Notes: generated from the letters alone by a model not told the origin. A DNA stretch of 64,000 bases from Cannabis sativa (GCF_029168945.1 NC_083602.1:43337442-43401441); one strand, 5' to 3'. Shown: positions 49,109 to 61,149, counted from the first letter of the stretch. Translations and numbers: made by a program.

Positions 49109-50500
49109 TTATGTCCCTAGCTAGATGTTATTCTTACTAAACTTTTTACAGTTTGAAAGATTTGTCAAGTTTTCACTTGACCACAATTTACAAAAGTTTG
49201 AAATGATATTACTTTGAATTTATTTATATATTTAAAGATTATTGAGTATTTTTTTTCTCACTCATATGTCTAGACAAAATCTCTTATAAGCACAATGTAG
49301 TTGAACTATCACTCTCACATTATTTTCTTCATGCTTTATGCTAACTTTAAGATTAACTCAAATATATATTTAAATACATAATCTTATTATAAAGACATTT
49401 TCTCAATATAGTGTACTTGATTTGATTCAAGATTTGCACCTTACAAGAAAAGTTTGTTAGTTATTTTTTTAAATACTACTTACTGACATATTTTGAGGTA
49501 AAACTTTTGTGAAACTGTGGTTGGTTTTTTCTAAGCAGAATATATGCGTAAAGGCTTCAATTCTCAAAGGATTTTGTTGGACAACTCAAGGCCTAGACAA
49601 GTCTCAAAGGACTTTGCCTAACAACAAACTATTCTCTCTACAACACTATGAGAACACTCTAGAAAGAAAGTGACCACTTTTTATAGGGTTTACATAATCC
49701 TTTGAATATTTGAAAATTATCCACCAACTCTATGGTTATCACAAAATATTTTATTGGATGTTTATGAACACAAATAAAAAGATCATATGACCAATTAGAA
49801 CAAGTAATAAGTTACAAAATAACTCCAAAATAGAGTTGTTATGTACCTGATGACCACACATCATTTGATGCACACTATAGGCGTTTTTGTAGATTTCGAA
49901 AAAAGAGAATAAATCGCGAGCTACTTTAAATATTTAGTTCTTCAACGAGTGTAGCTATTTTTTTTTTCTAAAAAATCCTTCAACTTATTTCACTATTTAC
50001 TTTTTAAATATTTTAATAAAAAAATTAAATAATTAAGTGTAATAATTTAAAATTAAGATTATAAGTATAATAAAATTTAAATTATGAAATTATATGTGTA
50101 TAATTTTAAATCATAAAAAGTTTTGCTATAAAATTTTAAATAAGTTAAGTGAAAAAAAAAATGAATTGCTAAAAGATCTTTATATAGTAATAAATTGCAA
50201 AAAATTAATTAATAATTATAATTAATTTAATTTTAAAATATAATTAATTTTAATTAAAGTTTTATAAGAAAATAAATTATCAAGTTACAAGGTATTTATT
50301 ATTTATTTTTATTTAATTTCTAAATTAATCAAACCATTAATAGTAATGAAATGACTTAAAAAAATGTAACCAATCTATCTATATTCTATATATCTATATA
50401 TATACTAGGAAAAAGCTACGTGCGAGGCACATATACTAAATTTTATGCTAGAAACTAAAGAGACGCATCCAATGATCCTGCAAACAATGTCAAAGCAACA
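49109..50500. other. AT-rich intergenic DNA, nothing recognised
   Basis: There is no open frame above chance, no terminal repeat and no RNA gene. A local direct repeat CTCAAAGGA(T/C)TTTG occurs at 49563-49610. The stretch 49960-50400 is nearly pure A/T. Confidence 0.5.
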
Positions 50501-51130
50501 AAAAAGAAAAATCAAAACTTCGGAAGCCATAATAATAAAATCAGCTGTCCTCAAATTCTAAATCTGAAAAGAAAAGCAAACCAGAAGAAGGGCTTGCCCG
50601 GGGATTGTTATGCTAGTATGCAAATAGAAAATTATCATTGCATTGAAATGCAAGAAGAAACTTACATGAGGAAGGGTATAAGGCCTGAGTGCAAACCCAC
50701 CAGCAAAACCGAGTATGCATGCAACTCCCACTGCCACACTCCAAATCGAAACAGCTCCACACCTGTGAAGAAATCCACCAGCAATATACAAGCTTAAAAT
50801 ACTACTGTTTGCATAAGTAAGATTTGTGGTCACACACACAGCTAATATCACAACGATCATGAAGCTATCTTTTGATAGGTTCAAATGACCATCTTTCACT
50901 CTGAGCTGGCTTTATAGTCGCTTGAACACACTGTAAATTACACTTACAAAATGACATTTTGGCAAATTCATTAAGAACACATGTTTCCCCCCACCAAATT
51001 GACCATTTTGAATTTAAAATTCATGCATGAAACAATAGCCAATAGCCACTTAACAATAGAAAAGGCCTCACCAGAATTGGAACCAGACCCGGAATCCCTC
51101 CGACAATCCTCGGCCTTGGAACAATGCTGC
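50430..51130 (-). CDS. Candidate 3' end of a small multi-exon gene (unidentified membrane protein)
   Basis: On the minus strand, several plausible splice sites frame short coding pieces. An acceptor TCTAACATCGCAG precedes an exon ending ...GLVPIL before GTGAGG (about 51127-51073). A possible small exon follows an acceptor TAATTTACAG (about 50932-50892). A third exon after CTTCACAG (about 50763-50668) reads CGAVSIWSVAVGVACILGFA and ends ...LRPYTLPH before GTAAGT. A last exon follows TTTTCTTTTCAG (about 50568) and stops after one codon. With the small exon included, the phases agree. The product would have one hydrophobic helix near its C terminus. No first exon was found and the family was not recognised. 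It may be a real small gene, a pseudogene or chance. Confidence 0.3.
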
Positions 51131-52052
51131 GATGTTAGACTTATGAGAAAAAGTAAAAGCAATTTGCAACCCACATATAATAAACAGTTTTGAAAAATGA
51201 TTATAAATGAGAAGCGACTCAAAGCAATCAAAAACACAAATTTACAATCCAGTAAGGGGAAGGCAGTAAAGTTGATCAATTTGACAATGAACTAAAAAAA
51301 GGACAATAGCAAAATTCTTAAAACAACAAACTCGCACAAACAGAGTGATAAAAATATATTAAGGTTTCCCAAACAACAACCAGTTTCTACAAGTACAATC
51401 TACACAATTCCTCAAAACAAAAAAAAAAAGAACAAAAAAGAATGAATTTTGACGATTACCCATCAACCATTACACCCTATTGAACCTCTGAAATAATAAC
51501 AACGGAGAAATCAAATTTAATTGAAATAATAACACTGTAGAAATAATAACAATGGAGAAATCAAATTTAATTGAAATAATATCATAGTGTCTCAATTCTT
51601 GTGGAAATCCCTGAAACACACAAAAAATAGATACATGAAGTTGTATTGGATTCTAACAATAAGGCAAAAATCTACCAAAATCAATATTACGTCTAAATGA
51701 AAAGACAGATTCAATGCTCCAAAATCAATGTATTTTATACTTACCTACAAGATATCAGATACCTAAGGCTATTATTATCAATTCATATAACACTCAACAC
51801 AAGCTTATTTGCCATAATCTAGATTATTTGAAAAGTTGTTTAAGTTGTTTTATTTTTATTTTATTATTTTATTATATATAAATAATATTTTATTATTTTA
51901 TTAAATATAAATAAAAAATTACCCATGAATTTCTCATAAACTAAGAATTCAGTTATATAGGCACACTTTATATAGAATAGATATAAAAGAGAAATATGAG
52001 GCGGTGATGTGTCACCTTAAAAACGCTTAAAAGTATTCTTTCTTTTTTCTTA
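51131..52052. other. Non-coding DNA upstream of the candidate gene
   Basis: A short tandem duplication is present at 51490-51585 (AATAATAACAACGGAGAAATC and its near copy AATAATAACAATGGAGAAATC; each 21 bp is cited here only as a location). No coding signal, terminal repeat or RNA gene is seen. Confidence 0.4.
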
Positions 52053-52109
52053 TTTTTTCTAATATTTTTTTTTTTTGAAAGAGAATTTTATTAGAACCAA
52101 CAAGACAAA

Positions 52110-55100
52110 CTACAACATATTTGGATGATCAGCCTTACAAAACTTGGCTAACCAATCCGGGAAAGAATGAGAAAAAAATTGAGTGTTTTTGTCCAATAGA
52201 CAATTCCTAGCTAACATATTAGCACACTCATTATTGGTTCTTTTTAGATGAATGATTTTTACATCTTGAAACTTGGCCAGCACATTACGGATTTGATGCA
52301 GCAGGTTGCTTTCAGTAGGTGATCTTTGCTCCAATTTGTTGATTTCTTCCACCAACACCTTGCGTCCGATTGAACTTCAATCTGGCTAATAGCCTCAGCT
52401 GGAGGATGCTTCAGTGCTTCCAGGATCGCCCAAGTCTCCGCCATCTTGGCTGAACATATGCCATCTTTATAAATCTGACCAGCAGCAAGGATTTGTCCAT
52501 CCTTCTTACGCCAGATATAGCCGAGTCCCATACCAGCAACTTTGTCCACAACTGCTGCATCACAGTTGACACAGATGCGTCTGTTAGCAGGGGGAATCCA
52601 CTTCTTCACATGGGTGGTGACATCTGCCTCTTGCTGCAATAATTCACTTTCAGTTTTAGGCACATTTGGGTAGGCAGAAAAAACCCAGTTTAATAATTGC
52701 TGACCGTGCATATAAGGAAGTTGCTGCCACTTCCTATTTCTGTTTTCCCATATAGCCCACATCACTTTGATAGTGTCTTCGAAATCGTTCCTGGTATTCG
52801 TCTGTTTTATGGCCATTAACACATCAAACATGGAACCTGCCCCTAATCTAGAGCAGTTTTTGTACCAAGAACAGAGTTTCCAAGTGCCTCTCACTTTCTC
52901 ACAGTTCCATAAAGCATGTGTAAGGGTTTCCTCATACCTGCCACATATATCATAGCAAGTATTTATGTCCATACCTCTGTGTTTCAGATTAGTTTTTGCA
53001 GGCAGCCAGTTGTTGCAAACTCGCCAGCTGAAAAGCTTCATCCGAGGGGGAATTTGAAGGCTCCATAACATTCTCCACCACTTCTGAATCTCATCCATGG
53101 TGGAGCACCTTGTGGCATGAAGATTTAATTCTCTACTAACCCGATATCCACTTTTCACATTATAATGGCCATTAGGGGTGAAAGGCCAAAATAATTTGTC
53201 TTCCATGTATGAATCTATAGGAATTCCTTGAATCCAAGGAATGTCATCTTCATGAAAGTATGTAGCTATCTCGGCCATATTCCACTCTCCCTCCTCAGTT
53301 ATAAATTTATAAAGTTTGGTTTGAGGAGGAAGGTTAGGAAATTTAGAGAGAGTAGATTCATGAGGTCTAGGGAGCCATTTATCTTCCCACACTTTGATCA
53401 TTCTTCCATTACCCACTCTCCATTTAGCCCCTTCTTTGATGATTTCCCTCCCCCAACAAATCCCCTTCCACACACAAGAGGCACCATTAGGACAACCCGC
53501 TTCCATAAAAGATGTATTAGGATAGTAGCTATTTTTTAAGATTCGGGTGAGAAGAGAGTGGGGATTATGAATGAGTCTCCACCCTTGCTTGGCCAAAAGG
53601 GCTTGGTTGAATTCAGTTAGACTACGAAAGCCAAGACCTCCCTCCTCCTTAGGTCTACATAATTTATCCCACGAACTCCAATGGAGTTTCTTATGATCCT
53701 TTGTATCCCCCCACCAGAACTTTGCAGCCAAGGAGTGGAGAGTTTTGATGAGCTTCTTGGGAAGACGGAAGCAACTCATAGTGTAACTCGGGATAGCTTG
53801 CACAACAGCTTTGATTAGTATTTCCTTACCCGCTTGTGAGAACATAGAGGCTTTCCACCCTTGAAGCTTGTTCCAAACTTTTTCTTTCACAACTTCAAAA
53901 GCCTCTTGTTTCCTTCTTCCCACAAAACTCGGAAGCCCCAAATACTTGGCATGGTGAGAGACTAGTCGAACCCCCAATCGTTGAGCTAAAACTTGTCCTT
54001 GGCTAGTTGATATCCTCTTGCCCATGCTTACTTCAGATTTCTCGAGGTTGATCTGCTGACCCGAGAGCTTGGAGTATTGGTGAAGGATCCTCTTCATAGT
54101 ATCACATTCTTCTTCCTTTGCATTAAGAAAAACAAAGCTATCATCAGCGAAGAATAAATGTGAAACTTTAATTCTTTCTCTTCCAAATTGGATTCCATTA
54201 ATACTTCCAGCCCTTTCGGCTTCATGAATAAGGCAAGATAGACCTTCTGAGCAGAGAAGAAATAGGTAAGGGGATAGTGAGTCACCTTGGCGAAGACCCC
54301 TAGTAGGGTGGAATTTACCTATTTTTTCCCCATTGATGAGTACCGAGAAGGAGACACTCTCCACACACTTCATAATCTTGTTGATCCATTGTTCTTCATA
54401 GCCCAACCCTCGCATCATTATTCTAAAAATGTTCCATTCCACTCTATCGTAGGCCTTTGACATATCCAATTTCAAAGCCATTTTCCTTCCATTACCGAAC
54501 CTTTTAGTCTTCATACAATGTAGGCTTTCGAACCCGAGTATTGCATTATCTTGTATGAGCCTCCCCCCCCCCCCCACAAAGGCACTTTGTTCCTCGGAGA
54601 TCACTTGATGCAAAATATTCTTCATTCGGCCAGCAAGGCATTTTGCCACGATTTTATAGATCACGTTACAAAGACTTATTGGACAAAATTCTGACATTCG
54701 GGTTGGCTTTGGAATCTTATGAATGAGGAAAATAAGAGTATCATTAATTTCATCCACTTGCATACCTTCATTTAGAATTCCCAAGCACACTTTGGTAACC
54801 TCGGGTCCAATCAATGCCCAGTATTTTCTGTAAAAAAGCCCAGGTAAACCATCGCTGCGCAGAGCTTTTGAAGGATGAATATGGCGCATTGCCTTGAACA
54901 CCTCCTCTTCGGTGAATGGTTCCAGCAAATAGTCATTTGTTGCTCGAGATATACGGTGCGGGATAATACTTTGAAACTCTTGCAACTCATTCATATTAGC
55001 TGGAGTGGAAGTGAATAATTGTTTGAAGTAGTTACACGCCACCCGACCCATATTTCGGTTTCCCGTGATCCATTGAAGCTGGTCATCTATCAACCCTTGG

Positions 55101-56230
55101 ATGGTATTTTTTGCTTTTCTGTTACTTGCCTTTCTATGGAAGAACTTTGTGTTCTTATCCCCCTCTTTTAACCAAAGCGCCCTACTTCGTTGCTTCCAAA
55201 ACATCTCCTCTTTATCAAGCCAAATATTTTGTTTTCGTTCCAAATCCTGCATTTGTTGCCAATCCTGAATACTTGTACTTCGGGTAAGTAATGCCATTTT
55301 ATCTTCATATTCCTTTAAATGCCTTGACATTTCTTTCTTTTTTGTTTTGTTCCATTGTTGAAGAGCTTGCCCACATCTTCCCAGCCGACTCTGTAGCTCT
55401 CTTGTGTTCGAAACTTCCTTCTCATGTTGCCAAGCCGACTGTACTATATTAGCACATTCATTGTCTTCAGCCCAAGCGCTCTCGAAATGGAATCTGGTTC
55501 ACCATCTAGTCTTATTATGATGCTGAACGTGAGGGTCATATTCCATAAGTAGTAAAGCACAATGGTCCGAGTTTGTACGATCCAAATGACGAACTTTCAT
55601 TGAAGGGAACATGTCAAACCATTCTAAGTTACCGCAAACCCGATTGAGTCTTTCGAAGATGAGATCATTCTTTCTCCCATTACACCAAGTATACTCGCTT
55701 CCTTCATAGCAACCATCTCGCAAATGGCAGCTATCCAAGGCCTTCCAGAAGTTGTTAATGAGGTACCTTGGCTTGGGGAGGCCTCCCATTTTTTCCTTTT
55801 GGCTAACAATTTCATTAAAATCCCCTCCTACTGCCCAAGGCCCTGAATACATTCGGCTTATTCTTCTTAATAACTTCCAAGAGTGACATCTTTGACTTGG
55901 ATCCGGATCGCCATAAAACCCCGTAAATCGCCACCATTGACCATTCTCAATTCTAACGAAAGAATCGATATGGAAGGGAGAGAAGGAGAGCACTTGGGTT
56001 TCCACATCCATGGACCACAAAAGAATAAGCCCCCCACTTTTTCCCCGAGCTTCAACCACGAAACAACCAACAAAACCCAACTTAACTCGCAACGACTCCG
56101 CACGCACTTTACCAATCTTGGATTCAGCAATGAAAATCATTTGAGGGCTGAAATTAGTCACTAGGGAAGCTAGAGAACGCTCCGTCCAAGGGTTCCCCAA
56201 CCCTTGGGCGTTCCAAATGAGGAGATTCAT
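52110..56230 (-). pseudogene. LINE ORF2: endonuclease, reverse transcriptase, zf-RVT, RNase H
   Basis: From 56230: MNLLIWNAQGLGNPWTERS starts the apurinic-type endonuclease, with catalytic words IAESKI, GDFNEI and NSDHCALLL. A TGA at about 55501-55499 interrupts the frame after HNKTRW. The same frame resumes at once ([12 protein letters not shown]) and runs through reverse transcriptase ([18 protein letters not shown] at 54140-54151; [11 protein letters not shown]), a zf-RVT region ([15 protein letters not shown]) and RNase H ([18 protein letters not shown]). A one-base shift near 52345 moves the RNase H end to another frame ([13 protein letters not shown]) ending at 52110. A run of about 14 C at 54567-54580 changes the AFVPGR motif to AFVGGGGR. 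Apart from one stop and one shift the ORF is intact, which suggests fairly recent insertion. Confidence 0.88.
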
Positions 56231-57620
56231 GGCTGTAGGCGACCCTGAGTATCAGGGTTCGCCTTTCTTGTAATCGGAGTGACATTCAAATCCCCCATAG
56301 GAGAAATGTTTGTCCCTTTATTTTCCAACTTCCCTTTCCTTGCCCTGGAGTCTTTTTTCACTGCTACTTTCCTTCTATTTTCTTTGGCCACATTCTTCGA
56401 ACAGCTCCCTACTACAAATGGTATTGCCTCTTCCATAATCTTTGCTTCTTGATCATATGACACAGGAACGTTGTAGAGTTCTTGATCTTGGGTGTCTTTG
56501 GGTACAGTTGTGGTCAATTTCTTCAGTTTCCCATATCCTACATCTCCATAATCTTCTACAATTCTGCGTTTCCCCCTGTTACCTTCATCATTCCTCTTCT
56601 GAATTTCCACATAATCAATGTATTTTGCCTTCAATTCGTGGTTCTTGGATGGGGATATTGAGTTCTCTTGAATTAGCTGTTGTTCCTGGCTTTCCTTGTT
56701 GTCTTTGGTCGTTGTCCTTGGCAGACTTCCACTGCTTTCATTTTCCAAAATGTGTGGAGAAGGAAAAGATGAAGCAGTAGGAATTCTTCCAGTACTTATT
56801 GGTGATTGTTGCAGAGAATCGTCTGCAATTTTTTGTTTCCCTATTCCTTGTTCCTCTCCATGAGTCCTTTCTCGGGCCTCATTTCCACCTTGAGCCATTT
56901 TCCATAAGCAGCCGTATCCTCCTTGCCATCCACCTGAATCATAGTTGGGTTGTGATGACAATCTTTGTAACAATGCCCAATTTTCCCGCACTTGAAGCAC
57001 ATGAACGGTAGTTCTTCATATTGGAAGCTTATCCATTTCTTGGTGCCTTTATACGGCAGGGGGAAGCCTGGGCAAATTGGTTTATTTATGGACATCCATA
57101 TTCTAAATTTGAAGAACCCGTCTGCCACCATCTTGGAAACATCAGAATTTTGCACTATGATCACCTCCCCTGCCTTTGCCGCCATTCGAACTGTGTTGTT
57201 GATTGTCAGTAAATCGATCTGAACATCCCATGCTCGGCCCCATATTGGAAAGCTGGTTAAGTCATGTTTCCAAGATTCATTGGAATTCTCCATTTTCCCC
57301 AAGATTAGCACCCCATTAGATAAATACCATGGCATTTTAGATAATATTCTGCTTTGAATTGACTCAGAGGCAAATGTAAAGGTTAAGAAGAGACCTGTTT
57401 CAAATTTCTCTTTAATCTTGAGATTCCATTCGCCGTCCTTCAGTCGCCATATCCCTCCTAACACTTTCTTGAGGAATCCTTTGTTGTGATCGGAATTGGT
57501 ACAGAGTCGGCCTCTGAGGTTGGATTTTGCAATTGTGATCGACAAGCTTTTGTCCTCCTCCCATTCTTCATCTTCATCCGTGACTTGAAGATTATGGGTC
57601 TTCTGTAGAAGTTCATCCAT
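56227..57620 (-). pseudogene. LINE ORF1 (DUF4283 / CCHC nucleic acid binding protein)
   Basis: The likely start at 57620 reads MDELLQKTHNLQVTDEDEEW; a longer frame opens at 57698. The DUF4283 domain follows (GFLKKVLGGIWRLKDGEWNL, PWYLSNGVLILGKME) and then a CCHC knuckle CFKCGKIGHCYKDC near 57000-56950. The frame then meets a stop at about 56841. An overlapping frame (57000-56227) continues with a charged, basic tail (ENRRKVAVKKDSRARKGK), so one frameshift in the 56850-56990 interval is needed to join them. Its stop (TGA, 56229-56227) overlaps the ATG of ORF2. Known role of the family: binding LINE RNA in a particle. Confidence 0.8.
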
Positions 57621-57739
57621 GGTAGAGGCGATCACCTCAATCCCAGAATTGGGAACCCTTCGAAGGTGAGGGACGAAGATACGGGACGACCAGGTCAAGC
57701 CCTAGCGGCTATATTGGTATTTTTTTTCTAATATTTTTT

Positions 57740-59494
57740 ATTGAATCTAATTATCACTCTAATATAGGCATGAAATATCACTTAAAAAATATCTATAATC
57801 TACCATTAAAATTATTAATTACTTAATTTATTTTTTTAAAAGAAAATATCAATCACAATATAAACGAAATATCAATCACAATATAAACGAATTAAGCCTT
57901 GATACCAAGCCTATATATACAATACTCTCTACAATTCTCTCACTACATATATCCTTTCATCAATAAAATAGAAAAAAAAAAAAAAAATCCGAGTAGGGCT
58001 TCATTTATATGCAACTACCATTTGTTCATCAATGATATAATTTTTTTCGATCATAACATATTTTTCTCACCAAGCAAAGCAAAGAGTGCACCAATCAAAC
58101 GAATTATATGAAAAGTAAACAAGATTATTGCTTCCACAAGGTAGTTATATTGAGATTTTTCATTATTATATGTATATTCTCATAAATTTTCATTGATTTG
58201 TGTTTTATTAATAAATAGAAATCTTTATTAATTAATATTTCTATGTTATTTTTAACTCACCAAATAATATTTTAGCCAATTATAATAATTATGGTACAAT
58301 ATTTCTTTGGAGCTTTACTCAGATTTTAATTATTATTTTATTTGTTTCCTTCCTTCTTAAAATTTACTTCATCTCCCTTCCATGCATATATAACTTATAA
58401 AATAAATATCTCATGGGGAGAATAATAATGACCACCACAAATTAATAATGATAACTACAACATTTTTGAATAAGATTAAAAAGATGTGCATTACGTAGAA
58501 GGGTAAATATTGATTTTCAAGTCCTATTCTTTAACCATCCATGAAAAAAAAAATCATTCTATAACTATTTTAGCTTTCCAATCTATAACTCTAACTATTT
58601 TATTCTTTTTTCTTTTTTTTTATTCTATTTTTTATCATTTATATAAGTTATTATTAATAACTAATTTTCTAATAGTTATAATAATAATAATTCAATCTTC
58701 AATCTGTAATTATTATTATGAAATATTTCAATTCATTTTTTATTATTACTATACAATTATATATATTTATAAATGAAAAAATTAATTTGAATGTTGAGAT
58801 ATTTTAGTTTTTTTCTTTAGTGTTAGTTATACATATAGATAAAATAGAATAATAAATTAAAAATTCACATATTTTTATATATTAAAAGTGCATATCTAAC
58901 GGTATTTCTTGGTTTAACAGAATATACTTAATAATAAAAAGAATATTCTGTTAAATTTAACGATTAGGTTTGATCTCCCGTTAACAAATAAACTCAATAA
59001 TTAAACCCAAAAAAATTAAACAATCTTTTAAATATTAATAATCTCTTTTTAAATTAAAAAAATCATCTTAGCCACATATCTCTCTAACAAACCTAACAAA
59101 CCTATGTTGGGAGAATATTAATAATTTTATTTATTTATTTATTTGTAAAATGCTACTTAATTTATGATAATTTTTTTTTAAAAAAATTTAAACCAATCTA
59201 CTCTTCCATTTCAAACCAATCGAATTCACTCTCAGTAGAGACCACCGCCGCTTTTCTCCTTCATCATTTCCTCAAGCGCTCTCTCTCTCCTCACTCTTCG
59301 AATGTCGTCATTTTCTTCTCTTTCGCTCACCCCTTCTCTCACTACGATCGCATATTTCTTTTCTTTCGCTCACCTTTATTACTGTTTTAAAGTACTCTCT
59401 CTCTCACTAGATATATATATATATATATGTATTGTGTTTATTCCTAGTATATATTTTCAATAATTGAAGCGTGTTCTGTAAAATGCTGGAATTT
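57740..59494. other. AT-rich intergenic DNA
   Basis: No gene was recognised. There is a perfect 13 bp inverted repeat (TTTAACAGAATAT, 58913-58925, and its inverse 58943-58955) with a 17 bp spacer. A CT-rich tract lies at 59230-59400 and an (AT)n microsatellite at about 59409-59428. The CT-rich tract resembles a plant 5' UTR or promoter flank, but no coding region follows before the copia LTR. Confidence 0.45.
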
Positions 59495-60054
59495 TGTTGG
59501 TTCGGAAAATATGACACTGCTAACTAAACTACCATATGAGTTTTATATTAGAATATTTTTATTTATGGAAATTATTTTCTAATTAAGGAAATGATTTTCT
59601 ATTTAAGGAAATAAATAAATAATTGATTTTCTGATAAATGAATATTTTATATTCATTGAATCTGAACAAAATCAATTATGTAATATTCTATATATGGTCA
59701 GATTTCTATATTCATTACCTGATTTGATTTCCTGAATTAATTGTCAAAATATTCTGACAATTAATGTGGCGCAGATACTGATGGAGTATCTCACCTATAA
59801 ATATAGGGTCTCGGTCCCCGAGCTCCTCACTCATTCTGAATCCATTCAGCAAATTCCATCTAAAGAGAGTTGAGAGAGCGAGGAAGCCCGAACTCCAATA
59901 CTGAAGCTATCGCAGGGATTGAAGCTCAAAGATCAATGGCTGGAGGTACATCGATCCTTTCATTGCATATATTATAGATATGATTACAGTTTATTTTCCG
60001 CATTTCATATCATTGTATATGCTATATTACATACACTATATATATAGTCTAACA
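59495..60054 (+). repeat. 5' LTR of element D (560 bp)
   Basis: It starts TGTTGGTTCGGAAAATATG and ends ATATATATAGTCTAACA, directly before the PBS. A TATA box (TATAAATATA) lies at 59796-59805. The first ATG after the expected start site is at 59936 inside the LTR. Confidence 0.82.
59796..59805 (+). promoter_or_regulatory. TATA box of the element D LTR
   Basis: TATAAATATA is preceded by CTCACC and followed by GGGTCTCGGTCC. The predicted start is near 59830, which gives an untranslated leader of about 105 bases without an upstream ATG before 59936. Confidence 0.6.
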
Positions 60055-60056
60055 GT

Positions 60057-60068
60057 TGGTATCAGAGC
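60057..60068 (+). other. Primer binding site of element D
   Basis: TGGTATCAGAGC, complementary to initiator tRNA-Met, lies two bases after the LTR end. Confidence 0.85.
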
Positions 60069-60094
60069 GGATTTATCTCTGCCTTGATTTTATT

Positions 60095-60430
60095 TGAGTT
60101 TCATATATATATATACATACATATACTGTTCATATATATACATATTTGTTTCGGTTCTGTATATATATATATTTATATTCATACCATTTATATTATATAT
60201 ACATTTTAATCAGTATATACATATATATATATATGTTTTATTGTTCATATATACATATATATTATATACTCATACATTCATACTCGTACGTGTATATATA
60301 TATTTTATATGTATATATGTTTATATATATATCGTATATTATATATATGTTTTGTCACATAATAATAATCATAATATTCATTTTTTTATTATGTGATATA
60401 TACATGCATATATATATATATACATGCGTA
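60095..60430. repeat. (TA)n/(ATAC)n-rich microsatellite in the element D leader
   Basis: Runs of TATATA, ATACAT and ATGTAT alternate over about 330 bp. Open frames here (Tyr/Ile-rich) are artefacts of the repeat. Confidence 0.7.
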
Positions 60431-60825
60431 TATATAATCACGATCGGTCCATGGTTTTGTTTTTTCCTTTTTTCATTTTTCGGTGTTTATTTTGAATTCT
60501 ATATACATTACTATATTCGTATAGTATTATAGATCGATCTAAGCATTGAAAATCTATTGAAAAACTTAAGGATGGAAATTTTTTCCGGTTAAAACTTTTT
60601 CGGACCCGATTAATTTCGTGATATTAAAGTATATATTTTTTCGTGTTTTTGTGCATAAAATCTATGTGGATCTCTTTTTTATTTGATTTAGAACCATTTA
60701 GATTTGAAAACACGCAATTTGGTCGTCGGAAACGCAATTTCCGATCGGGTTTGGGTCGGGTTCGACGGACCCGCGTGCAGAAAAACGGGTCAAAATCGAC
60801 CCGGTTTGGCTGAAGAAGACGACGC

Positions 60826-61100
60826 AAACGACATGTCGTTTGCCAAAAACGACGTGTCGTTTGCCCAAAAACGACGTGTCGTTTTCCCAAAAACGACGTG
60901 TCGTTTGTCAAAAAACGACGTGTCGTTTGTTAAAAACGACGTGTCGTTTGAAGGGGTTCATTTTCAGCTGTCGTTTGAAAAAACGACATGTCGTTTTTCA
61001 CAGTGTGAAGAAACGACGTGTCGTTTGCATGCATCTTCAGCCCTTCAAATTTGGAAAAACGACGTGTCGTTTTGCTTTTTGCAAAAACGACATGTCGTTT
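60826..61100. repeat. Array of ten 16 bp palindromes in the element D leader
   Basis: The unit AAACGAC(A/G)TGTCGTTT starts at 60826, 60847, 60869, 60891, 60913, 60934, 60981, 61011, 61057 and 61085. A degenerate half unit lies near 60966. The first six are spaced 21 or 22 bp, two helical turns. Units with A in the middle are perfect palindromes; the first extends to GCAAACGACATGTCGTTTGC. Units with G contain ACGTGTC, a bZIP-type ACGT core. The linkers differ, so the palindrome and not the linker is conserved. A poly(A) run follows at about 61119-61146. Confidence 0.85.
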
Positions 61101-61117
61101 TGCCGTATGGATTTTTC

Positions 61118-61146
<29 letters not shown>

Positions 61147-61149
<3 letters not shown>

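Larger units (their letters stand above)
52053..57739 (-). mobile_element. L1-type LINE, near full length, with 18 bp target duplication
   Basis: The same word TTTTTTCTAATATTTTTT flanks the element at 52053-52070 and 57722-57739, the target duplication left by target-primed insertion. Next to the left copy is a T run (52065-52076) that is the poly(A) tail on the minus strand. The body (57721-52071) holds ORF1 with a zinc knuckle and ORF2 with endonuclease, reverse transcriptase and RNase H. The layout fits plant L1 elements. Because both ends are preserved, it is a full-length insertion, not the usual 5'-truncated copy. Confidence 0.88.

Noticed and set aside
53228..57222. Plus-strand frames inside the LINE
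   Set aside because: They are shadows of LINE ORF1 and ORF2 without domains.
59230..59400. CT-rich tract as a gene 5' UTR
   Set aside because: No coding exon follows before the LTR at 59495. It may be the flank of a gene disrupted or located elsewhere, but this cannot be supported.
60094..60532. Tyr/Ile-rich open frames of 100-128 codons
   Set aside because: They are translations of a TA/ATAC microsatellite.
60826..61100. CRISPR-like regular repeat-spacer pattern
   Set aside because: The host is a plant, the spacers are only 5-6 bp in the regular part, and the units are palindromes within a retrotransposon leader.
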